From Puccinellia tenuiflora (Eukaryota > Streptophyta > Magnoliopsida > Poales > Poaceae), in NCBI GenBank assembly GCA_012064385.1, contig QRDG01000941.1, positions 714,092 to 778,091 on the forward strand: DNA of 64,000 bases, written 5' to 3'. The notes under the pieces were generated by a model, which did not search any database, had not been told where the DNA came from, and was given only the letters and a program-made list of their open reading frames with translations. Positions 45,954-57,114 of this stretch are shown in pieces. The stretch's first letter is position 1, and every line of letters begins with the position of its first letter. The position numbers were made by a program, and so were the translations under genes.

Positions 45954-46241
45954 GCGGGCCTCTCAAAGGCGGGCGATCGGGACGCACTGCTGGGGATGGC
46001 AAGCGCTCTTAAGGCGATATTCTCCTCCTTGGCCCCGCCTAATGGTTCTTAGTGTCTCCTTTCCGCATGCTTGTTATCTCCGGTCTGTTAGGGGGAGGCC
46101 GGCCCCATGGTACTTTGTCTTGCCTTTGCTTTGCCGGCTAAGCTGTAATGCCTCAGCATGTGTGTTGGTTTTGGTACGGTTGTGAACCTACTCTGTTTTA
46201 TTAATTTAAAGCAGGGCTTTAAGCCTTTTCTCTAAAAAAAA

Positions 46242-47739
46242 GAAGCAGCAGCTCATCATAGGCTTGTTGAGACAATGGAAGGTAAAATAAATCAACAAGA
46301 TTGGTTTCAGCCAACACTTCCTTAACAGACATTGTTTGTCCAGGGCATAAGAATACAGCCTGGGGAAATCATTTTTTAGGACAAAACCATTCCACTTATC
46401 TTCCCAAAACAGCACTGTTGAACCAGTGACAACTGTTGTAGAGCAGACTTCCCTATAACTTGATTGCAGTTTCATTATATCTCTCCACCAAAAAGAGCCA
46501 CAAAGATTGACTGCATGTGGGACTTCATCAGAATAATACCTCCAAACCAAGTGTACCCATGGCAAATCAGCTTGGTTATAAAAATTGTGCAAATGTTTCA
46601 TCAACAGATCCCGGTTCTGCTTTTCAAAATCCAAGATGCCCAGACCCCCACTGGATTTGGGTTTACAGATCATATCCCAAGAAGCCAGAGACTGATTTTT
46701 TTAATCAGAATTATTACCTCTCCACAAACACTGCCTAATGATCCGATTCAATTGCATGATAATCCCCTGTGGAATACTAAGAGATCACAGGAAGAAAATA
46801 GGCATAGATGACAAGCATGATTGAATTAGCTGCAGTCTGCCCCCATAAGCTAGAAAGGAAGAGCTTGCAGTTAGCCTCCTCTGCAGTCTATCCACCATTG
46901 GAGTAAGATCAACAATTATGGGTCTAGTAGTACCCATAGGAAGACCTAAATATGTAAATGGGAAGGTTCCCACTACACATCCAAAGTCATCTGCCAGAGT
47001 TTTGACCTGCTCATCAGATATATTTATTGGGAGCATACATGACTTGTGAAAGTTAGCTGATAAATCAGTAGATTTCATAAAATCCTGCAGTGCTTGTTTT
47101 AGAACCTCCAACTGAGAAGCATCTGCCTCCATCACTAATAAAGTGTCATCAGCATACTGTATAATTGGGAAGTTAGGGTTTCCCACTTCAATAGGCAATC
47201 GAAGAGCACCCTAATGCAATAAATCATTCACCACTGACTGAAGCAAATCACCTCCCAGCACAAATAAAATAGGTGACAATGAATCACCCTGGCGAACTCC
47301 TCTCCTGCACTTAAGTTTCTTACCCGGAACCCTAACAGAGGAGGTGCCAGTTTCAAGGATTTGCTTCACCCAAGCAATAAATTTTCTAGGAAACCCCTTA
47401 CTCCTCAGTATTCTATAAATAGCCTCATGCTCTATGGTGTCAAAGGCTTTCTCAAAATCAAGCTTGAGAATAATTATTGGCTTTTTTTATGCCTTGCACT
47501 AGTGAATATACTCAAAGGACCAAGCTATGCAATCATGAATGGTTCTGCTTTTAATAAAGCCATACTGACTCTTATGAATACATCTCATAATTTGGGCTTG
47601 CAATCTATCTGCCACCAACTTGTTTAGAAATTTAAGACAGGAATTTGTGAGAGAAATTGGCCTATAATCATTTATCTGCTCGGGTGATGGCTTTTTTGGC
47701 ACCAGTGTAATGAAAGAGGAATTTATATTTTCCAAGACC
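46242..47739 (-). pseudogene. LINE ORF2 reverse transcriptase part, with stops
   Basis: On the minus strand most reverse transcriptase blocks lie in a single frame: LENINSSFITLVPKK, NDYRPISLTN, KLDFEKAFD, RRGVRQGDSLSPILF, the catalytic YADD at 47145-47156, TFPFTYLGLPMG and SSGGLGILDFEKQNRDLL. Several in-frame stops break it, including TAG at 47499-47501 and TAG near 47212, and a frameshift lies near 46300. The endonuclease is missing because of 5' truncation. The frame continues at 29503 on the other side of the plus-strand LINE. Confidence 0.8.
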
Positions 47740-47752
47740 ACGCGGTATATTT

Positions 47753-48754
47753 TACCTGAAATACATTTATTTCGTATCGTCTTCATGCGCATTGATACAG
47801 AGCCGAGTAGAAAATAAACGCAACGACGTCGATCGGCGTCGTGCAATTTTGTTTGTTGTCGGTCGGGCAGACGGGCAGTGATTTGTGTTGTAAAGACTAG
47901 ACAGCTAACCATCATCCCTTCCACGTACGCCATACTGCACCTCCATTACCTCTCTGGCTGTGCCGCTGTGGACCGTACTACCCGATTTCATCCCCACTTT
48001 CCAGAATGTAAAGACAAGCGTTCGTTTAGCTGCCCCCATAGACGATACACCTCAAATTGTGGATTAGTCAGACTAAACATTTGTTTACAGAAGAAAAATG
48101 AAATGAGCTAGTCCATAGTATTCCAGCTGTTGGATGAGATGTGAGGGCCGCTTCTAGTTGGCTTGCCTTATAATAAAATGGTTTAATAGAGATGCATTAT
48201 TTGATCCAATGTGCTGTATATTTATTAGTAGCACTAGCAGGCACTGGCCTACCCAGACCTTTGCCAATTCCTCCTTGTGGTTCTTTCGTTTTTTCTAGAC
48301 AAGAAATGCTGCAGTTGCTTACATAGTATTATACTCTAAAATATTCAGAATCTGCTCCTATTGATTTCGCCGTGATGAACGACCTTCAGATTTCCTTTTT
48401 CGCTTTCTCCCTTTCCCTTGTAATGTTTTGAGGTGGCATGTCCTTGTTCCATAGTAAAAGAGCTGGTCGGGGCAAGGGAAGGGAAAGTAGCTAGCTAGCC
48501 AGGAGAGGCTTTGACAGGGCAGGCAGGATGCAGCTGCCAGCTGCGGCAACACGATGTGATGTCTGCTCGTGAGATCGATCGAACATCTGATCTCACACGC
48601 TGGTAAGCTGAGCTAGCATAATCGATCATGTGTTTTATGATCACCTACCTACTCGATCGATCGTGTAATTCTCCGTCAGTCTGTTGACCCCCGAGATCTC
48701 ACACGCACGCATGATCTGCCTGCAAATTGAGACAGAAGAAGAAGAAGAAGCCTC
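47753..48754 (+). promoter_or_regulatory. Upstream region of the myosin-tail gene
   Basis: About 1 kb between the LINE TSD and the ATG with no coding frame of note. GA-rich gacagaagaagaagaagaag (48731-48750) directly precedes the ATG and looks like a plant 5' UTR purine tract. Several GATCGATC palindromes occur near 48567-48662. No TATA box could be assigned with confidence. The LINE insertion ends about 1 kb from the start codon and may have displaced more distal promoter sequence. Confidence 0.4.
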
Positions 48755-51700
48755 ATGGAGATCATGGATGGAGGTCGGAGGAGCAAGCTAGCCGCGATCG
48801 CCCGGCCGGCGCGCGGTCAAGACAGCCCGGCGCGGCGCCTGGTCGCTTGGCTGCAACTTCTCTTCAGTGAGTGATCGATCTCAGCTCGCGTTCTCAATTT
48901 CCGCCATCGATCGAGCTCGCTCGTGATCCGTCCAGATGTTTGTCTCTGGTCGTCTCTTGCAGAGGCTTTTGTTCAGAGGTACAGCTGGCTGGCGAGGTGG
49001 GACGCCGCAGGGCGCCCCGCGTTCCTGCTCCTCTTGGCCTTCTTGGTACAGAAGAACGTGCGCCGCTCCTACCTGTCATGGCAGAAGTCGCGGCTGCAGC
49101 TCCGAGCCGCCGCCGCCGTCACCGTGCAGGCGGCGTTCCGGGCGTTGGCGGCTCGCCGCGAGCTCTCGATCCGGAGACGGACCAGAGCAGCCGTATGCAT
49201 CCAGGTAACTACATATTCATGATGCAGTCAACTGTAGTACTAGTGTCGTGTGTGAATCATACAATGAACATTTTTTCTGTCGTGTTCGTCGAAAAAAGGC
49301 GCAATGGCGCGCACACAAGGAGCTGTTGAGCTACCTAAAGATGAAGAAAGCGTCGGTGACCTGCCAGTGTGCTTGGAGGCAAAGCATTGCAAGGAGGCAT
49401 CTCGGCACGCTCAGACTGGTCCTCTCCTGACTTCTACTTGCTCACAACGCCACAATTCTTGCTCTGTTATTGCCCATTTCATTCATTTGAGTAGTTGGTC
49501 ATTTAAATTTGTTTAAATGTGCAGGCCAATGCTGAGAGGGAGAGGCTTGATGAGATCAGCAGGCTCCACGAGATGGTGGATGTGCTGCAGCAGGCGGTCG
49601 AGGACGCGGAAGTAAGGGTGATCGCCGAGCGGGAGTCGGCGATCAGGGCGATAGCGGATGCGCCTCCGGTGATCAAGGAGACAGTGGTGTGGGTGGAAGA
49701 CACTGAGAAAGTTAGCTCGTGGAACGCTGAAGTCGGTCGCCTGAAGGTCTCTCATATTGTGCAATGTGCTATGGTTCATACCAAATTCTGATGTGGGATT
49801 AGTCCAGATAAACAGAGGGATTAATCTTGGTTCTTGATTCTGTGTGCTGCAGGATTTGTTGGGAGCAGAAATGCAGGCAACGTTTGATGCGAAGAAGGCG
49901 CTGGCAAAGGCCGAACTGAGGAATGAAAAACTAGCTAGGTTGCTTGGAGTTCAGGAGATTAAGAACAAAACGCTGCAAGATTCACTTAAAAGGTTTTTTG
50001 TGTGTGCATATTTACCCTGTTGCACAATCCATGCTAGCTTCCTGTGTGTAATGGTAGATAATTCGGGTGTTTCTCACGGGTGTTTAACAGGATGGAGGAA
50101 AGAGCTTCCGATCTCGATGCAGAAAACAGAATGCTCCGACAGGCTGTTGCGTCGACCCCTGCTATCAAGTCACCATCTACTGAAACCACAACGCACATGA
50201 ACTGCAGGTACCTAAAATCACAAAGTATTCCACTGTATTAATAATGATGATGAACAGTGTACTAAAAACATGTCTTTGCATGCTTACAGGTAACTCCTGA
50301 GGATCAGAAAACAACAAATGGTGGTGTGAAGCCCATGATAGTCGATAGGAGCAATGATATCCATAATGTATGTATAATCCTAGTTTGATCAATATTTGTG
50401 TGGATGCATTGCTAATTTAACCCAGTGGGTTCTTTTACTAGGATGACAATTCCGAATCGCCTGGATCAAATGACGCTGAAGCTGAGAAGCAGCAGCAGGT
50501 AGGATTCAGGTAGTTCCTATGGTGTGCCTTTACGACATTTCTAACGTTTCTGAAAATCTAGGAACTTCTGATCAAGTGCATATCTGAAGATCTGGGATTC
50601 TCGACCGGAAGGCCTATCGCCGCGTATCTCATCTACCGTTGCCTGGTACAGTGGAAATCATTTGAAGAGGACAGAACCACAGTTTTTGACCGCATAATTC
50701 AGAAGATCAGTGCTGTAATTGAGGTATGTTACAACGTTAGGCAGTTTCCGATAAAGGGAGCCTTTATTAACTCAAAACACACATCAAGCCAATACAAGCA
50801 AAAGAGCTCTACACGCGGCCTCTAGCCGGCACTTTCTGTAGTTCGTCATAAATGTAGACATAATTTGATGTCCTTCCTTTCTTGCAAGGCGCGAGACAGC
50901 AATGAAACATTAGCATATTGGCTATCCAATTCATGCACATTGCTGTTGCTCCTCCAAAGGACACTGAAAAACAATGTTTCAGCTGCTTTGGCGCGTCAGA
51001 GGCGAAGAACATCGTCCCTCAAGTCACCCAAGGTAATGCTGCAGAATTATCATTTTTGATCCTTAACTTTTTTAAATCAGTGAACGTGGAATTATGTATT
51101 CAATAGTACTAAGTTGGAACATTTCAGGAAAACACAGCTCCTGGTCATCCTGAGCGTTCAGTTCCGGATGGACGGTTGGTCGGTGGACTAACTGACATTT
51201 CCCAGGTTGAAGCCAGGTATCCAGCTCTTGCTTTCAAGCAACAGCTCACAGCATTGTTGGAGAAAGTCTATGGAGTGATTAGGCATAACCTGAAGAAGGA
51301 ATTGTCCCCTCTGCTTGGCCTGTGTATTCAGGTAAGCATTCCGCACCTCGTAGATTTCACAAACGCTCAATTGATGATCAAAAACTTGCAGATGAAATAT
51401 AAACCCTTCTGTAGGCACCAAGAACATTCGTCGTCAGCCCCAGAGGATCAGGCTCTCAAGGATCAGACATGGCACAGCAAGCCTCCATGGCACATTGGCA
51501 GAGCATCATCAAGATCCTGACGAATTCACTCAACGTTTTGAAATCAAATTATGTATGCGCCAAAACTATACTAGTGCCTACTGTTGTTATTCGAAAGTCG
51601 AAACACGCCTCATTTCACACTTTTTCCATTGTATTTACAGGTGCCTCCGTTCCTGATCTGCAAGTTGTTCACCCAAGTGTTTTCATTCATCAATGTGCAG

Positions 51701-52767
51701 CTATTTAACAGGTATTTACATGCATATGTGCTACCGTTATTCTCTCATATACTGTATCTCAAATCTAGTAGCATGAACAGATGAAGTCACATGATTTTTT
51801 TTTTTTTTTTTTGCTCAATTGCAGTCTCCTGCTACGGCGTGAGTGCTGCTCATTCAGTAACGGCGAGTATGTTAAAGCCGGGCTGGATGAGCTAGAGCAT
51901 TGGTGCCACTGGCTAACAGAAGAGGTGACAACATTTCACCACCATTATTTCAATACAGATCTCACAGGAAGCAGTTGGTAACCAACCTAGATCTGGAAAC
52001 AGTACGCAGGTTCGTCCTGGGATGAACTCAAGCATATTCGGCAGGCGGTCACGCTTTTGATACTCGAAGAGAAGCACAGCAAGTCTCTCAAGGAGATCAC
52101 CGACGATTTCTGCCCAGTAAGTCTGAACCTGTACCCTTATTAGTTTCTTATAAACATACTCCGTAGTTCTTATGTTATTAATAATTATTTTTGGATGTGT
52201 TTCTGCCTTGCCAACATTAGGCACTTAGCATGCAGCAACTATACCGGATCAGCACGATGTACGGCGATGACAAGTACGGAACCATGGGCATCCCATCAGA
52301 GGTAGGCCACTTCAGCGTACAGTACAATCTTGACAACAGCAGCTCCCAGTTTCGTCTGTTATTATTTCTCAGACTAAATGGTCGAAACCGCAGGTCGTTT
52401 CGAGCATGCGAGCCAAGATGATCAATGGATCGAGCAGTCCATCGGTGCAAGATGACATCAACTCCTTCCTGCTAGACGATGATTTCAGGTTTCCACTTGA
52501 TCACCGGCCCCCCTCTTTTCCATTAACTGGCCAAGTTTGGAATACTGAAAATTTTGATACTCCCTCCGATCCATAAAAAATGACGCTTATTTTGTACTAA
52601 GTTAGTATATTTTTTCTCATTCTTGTGGTAATTGTTGTGTATTTCTTTGTTACAGCATACCTTTCTCTGTGAATGACATCTCGAGGCTGATGGTGCACGT
52701 GGACACGGCAGATATGGATCTGCCGCCACTGATCCAGGAGAAAAATGGCTCCCGGTTTGAACTCTGA
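48755..52767 (+). CDS. Motor-less class XI myosin-like protein (IQ motifs, short coiled coil, DIL globular tail)
   Basis: Eighteen exons with GT-AG borders: 48755-48866, 48963-49204, 49299-49418, 49525-49746, 49853-49992, 50091-50207, 50290-50367, 50442-50498, 50562-50723, 50889-51032, 51128-51331, 51415-51552, 51641-51711, 51825-51924, 52003-52116, 52221-52301, 52394-52488, 52656-52767. The predicted product is about 769 residues. A new N-terminus (MEIMDGGRRSKLAAIARPAR) leads into IQ repeats (exons 2-3), the myosin XI motif APPVIKET...VEDTEK (exon 4), a short coiled coil (exon 5), and the globular tail with DIL domain (exons 9-18: LLIKCISEDLGFS, KLFTQVFSFINVQLFN, YAGSSWDELKHIRQAV). The motor domain and most of the long coiled coil are absent. 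Class XI myosins move organelles on actin; a tail alone could bind cargo or compete with full-length myosins. Exon 6 ends in phase 2 but exon 7 is open only in phase 0, so one base seems lost near 50203, which would truncate the product near residue 318. Confidence 0.8.
50745..50835 (-). repeat. Possible LINE 3'-end fragment in intron 9
   Basis: The segment 'cctttattaactcaaaacac...catcaagcc' resembles the antisense 3' end of the LINE at 28850-28890 ('tttattaacaccaagcc'). It is short, with no clear TSD. Confidence 0.3.
52560..52608. mobile_element. Half of a Stowaway-type MITE in intron 17
   Basis: After TA at 52558-52559 the sequence starts CTCCCTCCGATCCATAAAAA, the terminal repeat of a common grass Stowaway (Tc1/mariner) family. 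It runs to gttagta and the second half is missing. Confidence 0.65.
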
Positions 52768-53631
52768 AATGAAAAGGAGAAACAGAACAAATGACCAACA
52801 CGTACGCCTATTTCGTGGTTTAGCCATGTACATAGCACCACAGTTTTGAGTTTGGGGTACATAAAAATATATGATTGGTTTGGCTGGTTTTTTAGTTTGG
52901 ACTTTGGAGCGATTCACTGGGTTTGCGTGTGCCGGGTTGTAAACAAGTGAGATTTTTTTGTGTCTGACTATGTATAGTCATGAATGAAAGAAAGAAAAAA
53001 GGAGGAGATTTTGGGGTTTTATCGTTGATGAGATTGATGCTTGCAAGCCAAGTACACCCTGCTGCAAATGCATATATTTCCACATGCATCTGTTATGATC
53101 AAGGTGTTGAAATGGTATGCTTTTCTGTCACGCTCGTTTTCTTCCAAATCCTTTAAATTCGTGATGACACCTCACCGTTTGTCGTTTGAGCATCTGTCAC
53201 TTGAAGTTGACGTCTGTATATGAGAGCCTATCATTTGCTTCCTTGTTATTCTGACCCTGTCAATACGTGCGATCTGGAACCCGCCAGATCACGAGCAAGG
53301 AGCTCGACCACTGACTGCTCGTACCAGGGCAACATCTTACATCAGTGACACTGTGACTGACAGCGATGTGTAATGCAGATCAAGAGCAGGGACACCTGCT
53401 CGCATCTTCGCCGAGAACTGTTAGTTGTCTAATAAGGGCGTGCGTAGCCCTCGTCGTGGTACAGCTTTCGCTAATTAATCCAGCGCGCAACCACCTGAAG
53501 ATAGCTTGTAGTTAGCGCTGCGTGATACACGTGCGGGCTGACCATACTACTACCCGTCCATAATATAAACTTCTTTAGCAAACTAAATTATCTTCCTAAA
53601 AAAATTACATCATGTAACATAAATAATAGTA
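52768..53631. other. 3' flank of the myosin-tail gene
   Basis: No coding sequence recognised. It contains the 3' UTR of the gene, with AT-rich candidates for polyadenylation (near 52859-52875 and 52980), then unique-looking sequence. Confidence 0.4.
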
Positions 53632-53706
53632 CTCCCTTCGTTCCATATAATATAAGACGTTTTCGTAAGCTAAACTAGCTTGCTAAAACGTCTTATATTA
53701 TGGAAT
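53632..53706. mobile_element. Truncated Stowaway-type MITE
   Basis: After TA at 53630-53631 it begins CTCCCTTCGTTCCATATAAT. An inverted half (gcttgctaaaacgtcttata) follows but stops at about 53706 without the final GGAGGGAG. A related degenerate piece (cgtccataatataaacttc) lies at about 53555-53600. Confidence 0.65.
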
Positions 53707-56397
53707 TTAAGTTGTATTATATAACAGTACATGTAGGCCTGGGTGAAACCTGGATCACTTTGGAATGGATCACGGGACGACACGGGAGGGGTGAGGCCGC
53801 CGGACACGAGGGGGCGTCGTCATGCGAAATCCATTCTACTCCTCGCTCCAGTCTTCAATCAAGGCTGGTAAAAGATCACGCGTTCTGAAAAAACGTATGC
53901 CGGTGGGTGCCAGCAGGAGCAGGGGTTTCCCATGAGAAGAGGAGCGGCATCGCATCGCAACGTCGCGCAATTCGTGCTATGGAGCCATGCAATGCCAGCT
54001 ACCTAACCATAGGACCAGATGTCCAGTCCGTTCATCCCCCCTCCCCTGTCCTGGCACGAAAGCTGTGAACCCGGTTGGCATGGCAAAGGCCTCAAGGACA
54101 CCACCGATATTTGACTAATCATGTGTATATTTATCTAGTGAGAGCATGTGATGGACAGATTAATTCCATGCTCAGGGCGTAATTTTAGCCATGTCGTGTG
54201 CACGGGAGTTTCAACCTATTCATATTGAGCGGGATATCCAATCATGCATGGTAACGGTGAGGCTACCGTTTTGACTAAACCTTAGAAATAGGTTTTTCTT
54301 CGTTTTATAAAAAAAGCTACATGATCAAATCGTTACAAAGTGGTGGTGCTATTTTGACTAAACTTTCGAAATAGATTTTCATCCCGCTTTACAAATAAAA
54401 CCAAACGTTCGAATCGATACAAACCGATGAGGTAACCTTTTTATACAACATATCGAAGATAAACAAAATAACATGACAAGTCACACCCCCAGGCCCAGAC
54501 AACCGGTGAGACGTGTAACCACGCGTCGCTGCCACCTAGACCGAAATAGTCAAGGGTTTTCACCCAGAGCACTAGTGCGAGCGAGGTAACCATAGAAACC
54601 TCCAAGGAGGATCAAGACACCCACACACATCGTCGTTGGTGGCGCCAAATCACTACACTTTTGTCTGCAATTACCACCACGCAACACCACTGTACCACGG
54701 ACATCAAACTAGACCTCCAGAACGTGATGTGGGAGCCGCCACGAGGGACCCCAGCGCCTGCTCCTCGCACCCACATCGCCAAAGAGACAACACACCACTG
54801 CTGCAACGTCACTTACCCACGTACTCCACCATCCAAAGCCACCGCCCCAACATCGATCTCGCACCCGGGAGGCGGCAAATAAACCCACAACAGAAAGTTG
54901 AACGAGACATACGTGGGTGGTCGGTGTGCCATGTCTAGGCCAACATGGCCAAATCCACCTAGCACGCAGGGTAGCCGGCCACAAGTAACACCACACAAAA
55001 CACATTCCGACAGCGGGTCGACCACTAGATCTAGGCCCGCCTGCCCCAGATATGGCGCCCTAGCCACAACGCAAATAGGGGATGTGTGCGCCATCGTCCT
55101 TAGTGCTCCGATCCGGGCCAACCCGACCCAGATCTGGGCCGAAAAAAGCCCATATTTAGGCCTGCGAGCCCTCACCGCTAGATCAAATGGTGCCCGCACC
55201 ACCGCACACCATTGCATGTTTCCCCAGACCACAAACCCCCACCATCATCGTCGCCATCAACGCCACCATGCCACACCGCCATGTTGAGCCCTTCTTGAGA
55301 TCTCAGCGCACCGCCGCCATCCGGAAGAGTCCCGCATCCCCCTCAAACGTGCTGGTAAGGGCAGGCCTGCCGCCGTCGGCACCTCGTGGGCTGTGCCCGA
55401 CGGCGGTGAGGGAGGAGGGAAGGAAATGGACGGGGGCGGGGGAGGGACGACACGTGAATCTTCACTTTTTGGACTAAATCGCATGCTTTTTGAGTAACTA
55501 TAATCTTTGAATTGCATCTCCTAGGTTTTCCCATTCTATAGGGAAATTGAAATCGTTATTGGTGTTTGAATCAATGACCTCCACTCGGTTACAAAACAGT
55601 GTACAATTAATGTACAAACTACTTTCTCATGTTTGAAATACCTGACAAGCAAATGATGTACTCGCTGAAGAAAGCAGAAATTTAAACCAGGTAGGGGAAG
55701 TCAAGTGTGTTGTCTCATCTGCAAGATTAGGACATGGAAGAGCCATGCACTCACTTGTAGTATGATTGAGTTGGAAAAAGAAAGTGAGAGACAAAGGTGG
55801 ATAGAATGAGGGTGTCATCTAGGAATCCATTACTCCTATTTTTAATCACGATCAAGACGAGAATACAATACACCGACCATGTCCACCACCAGCACGATGC
55901 AATGCAAGTAGATCAATGCGCACGAAAGCTACACAAATTGTTCAATTGAAAGGCACGCACTCCCGAGTTTTTGAATGAATTATGGATGGGAAGGTGTTTT
56001 CGGAGTGGGTCTACGGAAGGACATCTCCAAGTTAACAAACGGGTCGGCGCCTTTTGTGAACTAAATATTGTCCTTGTCCCGCGCGTACTGTTCTGATCGA
56101 CGACAGGAGTCAGAACGGTAGCCGCCGTGTTCATATGCGCTGAGCTAAAAATTAAAAAATACTCCTGACAGTCCTCTCGCAAGTATTTTTTTTCGTGTTT
56201 TTCTATTTTGAAGCTGGTGATGCCTGCAGCATTTCGTTGTCTACTCGATGGATGGTGCCCAACCACACGAGGCCCAAAATATGATAAGAACAACTGGACA
56301 CAATCATGGCAAACTATACCCACAAACCGCACCATTCCAATTTCCAAAAACCCAAATCACTAATTAAGCTCAACAGCTCATGCAACTCTAAAACAAG
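53707..56397. other. Intergenic region with degenerate repeats, no gene
   Basis: Short frames have no recognisable domain. Between about 54260 and 54445 two imperfect copies of an approximately 87-bp unit occur (each with 'ttttgactaaac', 'gaaatag' and 'ttttaya' landmarks). From about 54480 to 55300 the sequence is CA-rich and looks like a decayed retroelement, but no motif allows a family call. Confidence 0.4.
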
Positions 56398-56399
56398 TA

Positions 56400-56566
56400 C
56401 TCCCTCCGTTCGTAAATATAAGATGTTTTAACATTTCTCTCTCCATCCGTATTTAGACATGTTTTAGTGTTAGGTTGAAATGAATTTTACACTAAAACAT
56501 AAAACATGTCTAAATACGGATGAAAAGAGAAATGCTAAAACATCTTATATTGTGGAACAGAGGGAG
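56400..56566. mobile_element. Stowaway-type MITE with internal hairpin
   Basis: The 167-bp element is bordered by TA (56398-56399 and 56567-56568). The termini CTCCCTCCGTTCGTAAATAT and ...GTGGAACAGAGGGAG are inverted. Inside, ctccatccgtatttagacat and its complement form a second long stem, so the whole element can fold back. Confidence 0.85.
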
Positions 56567-57114
56567 TACAAGTGTACGTAGGAGTACGTATGAAGCAGTA
56601 TCTGCAAAAGGACATAATCCACAATACCGTACACAAGGAGCAGTATTGTTGCAGCGTAGTACAGTACAACTCGATGATTAAGAAAATAAACAAATAAATG
56701 TAAAGCTGTATTACTTTCTGGTATATATAGACACATGGAATTCACATCACATCACCTAATGCAACATCTGGGTAAGAGCTTTCTGGCCATTTTAATACAT
56801 GCACATAAAGCTCTCTGTATCACTCTGTTCAATTAGAGTAATTCCCCTCTCTCTCACTCTCACTCACTCATGTACTAATAGTCTCAAAGACTGCATTGAT
56901 CCTCTCCATCAGCAATCAATTACCTGATCTCACTGTCAATTCCTTCTCCTACCCATCCACAAAAACTGCGAACAAAGGAGAGAAAAAAATCCCATGGAAA
57001 ACACGGCAAATAATCCAAGAAACAAAGTTTTTTTTTTTGGTTTTTTTTATTTTAAATTTTTTTATCCTCTTTTTTTCAAGCGTCAATGTAACACTTCGAA
57101 AGTCAGAAGTAAAA

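Larger units (their letters stand above)
30045..46052 (+). pseudogene. LINE ORF2 (endonuclease/reverse transcriptase), open except for chromovirus insertion
   Basis: The coding parts are 30045-33604 and 45959-46052, counting one TSD copy: 3654 bases, 1217 residues, no stop or frameshift. Endonuclease residues are visible: E36 in LQETIK, D141 and N143 in GGDFNL, D224-H225 in SDHTPLIF. Reverse transcriptase has TAPGPDGFP, KLDFEKAYDRVNW, RQGDPLSP and YADD at residues 693-696 (32121-32132). A zf-RVT domain lies near residues 1050-1110 (LPLKLKIFTWQL, CALC...HVFFSC). The chromovirus interrupts codon 1187, close to the C-terminus, after the MWAG motif. All catalytic domains precede the break, so a slightly altered protein could still be produced. 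The start was chosen from the TAATG overlap and the usual MRILFYNIRG opening. Confidence 0.88.
29504..46241 (+). mobile_element. 5'-truncated plus-strand L1-type LINE, split by a chromovirus
   Basis: The LINE covers 29504-33604 and 45959-46241 and ends in an 8-base A-run (46234-46241). It starts within ORF1, so it is 5'-truncated; the start is accurate to about 15 bp. It lies inside the minus-strand LINE, whose coding resumes at 46242. No convincing TSD is seen (right flank gaagcagcag), so a target-site deletion may have accompanied insertion. Its ORF2 is open apart from the chromovirus insertion, making it a fairly young copy. Confidence 0.85.
28816..47739 (-). mobile_element. 5'-truncated minus-strand LINE, split by a later LINE
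   Basis: LINE coding occurs on the minus strand in 46242-47739 (reverse transcriptase) and 28915-29503 (zf-RVT and C-terminus). The flanks are acgcggtgtattt (28803-28815) and acgcggtatattt (47740-47752), a 13-bp TSD with one transition. The 3' end shows a short A-rich tail on the minus strand (complement of gtttttg at 28816). It begins inside ORF2 before the LENINSSFITLVPKK motif, so it is 5'-truncated. A plus-strand LINE occupies 29504-46241. Confidence 0.8.

Noticed and set aside
48871..49329. Independent small ORF spanning intron 1 and exon 2 of the myosin-tail gene
   Set aside because: It is in another frame; the IQ-motif frame with proper splice sites explains the region.
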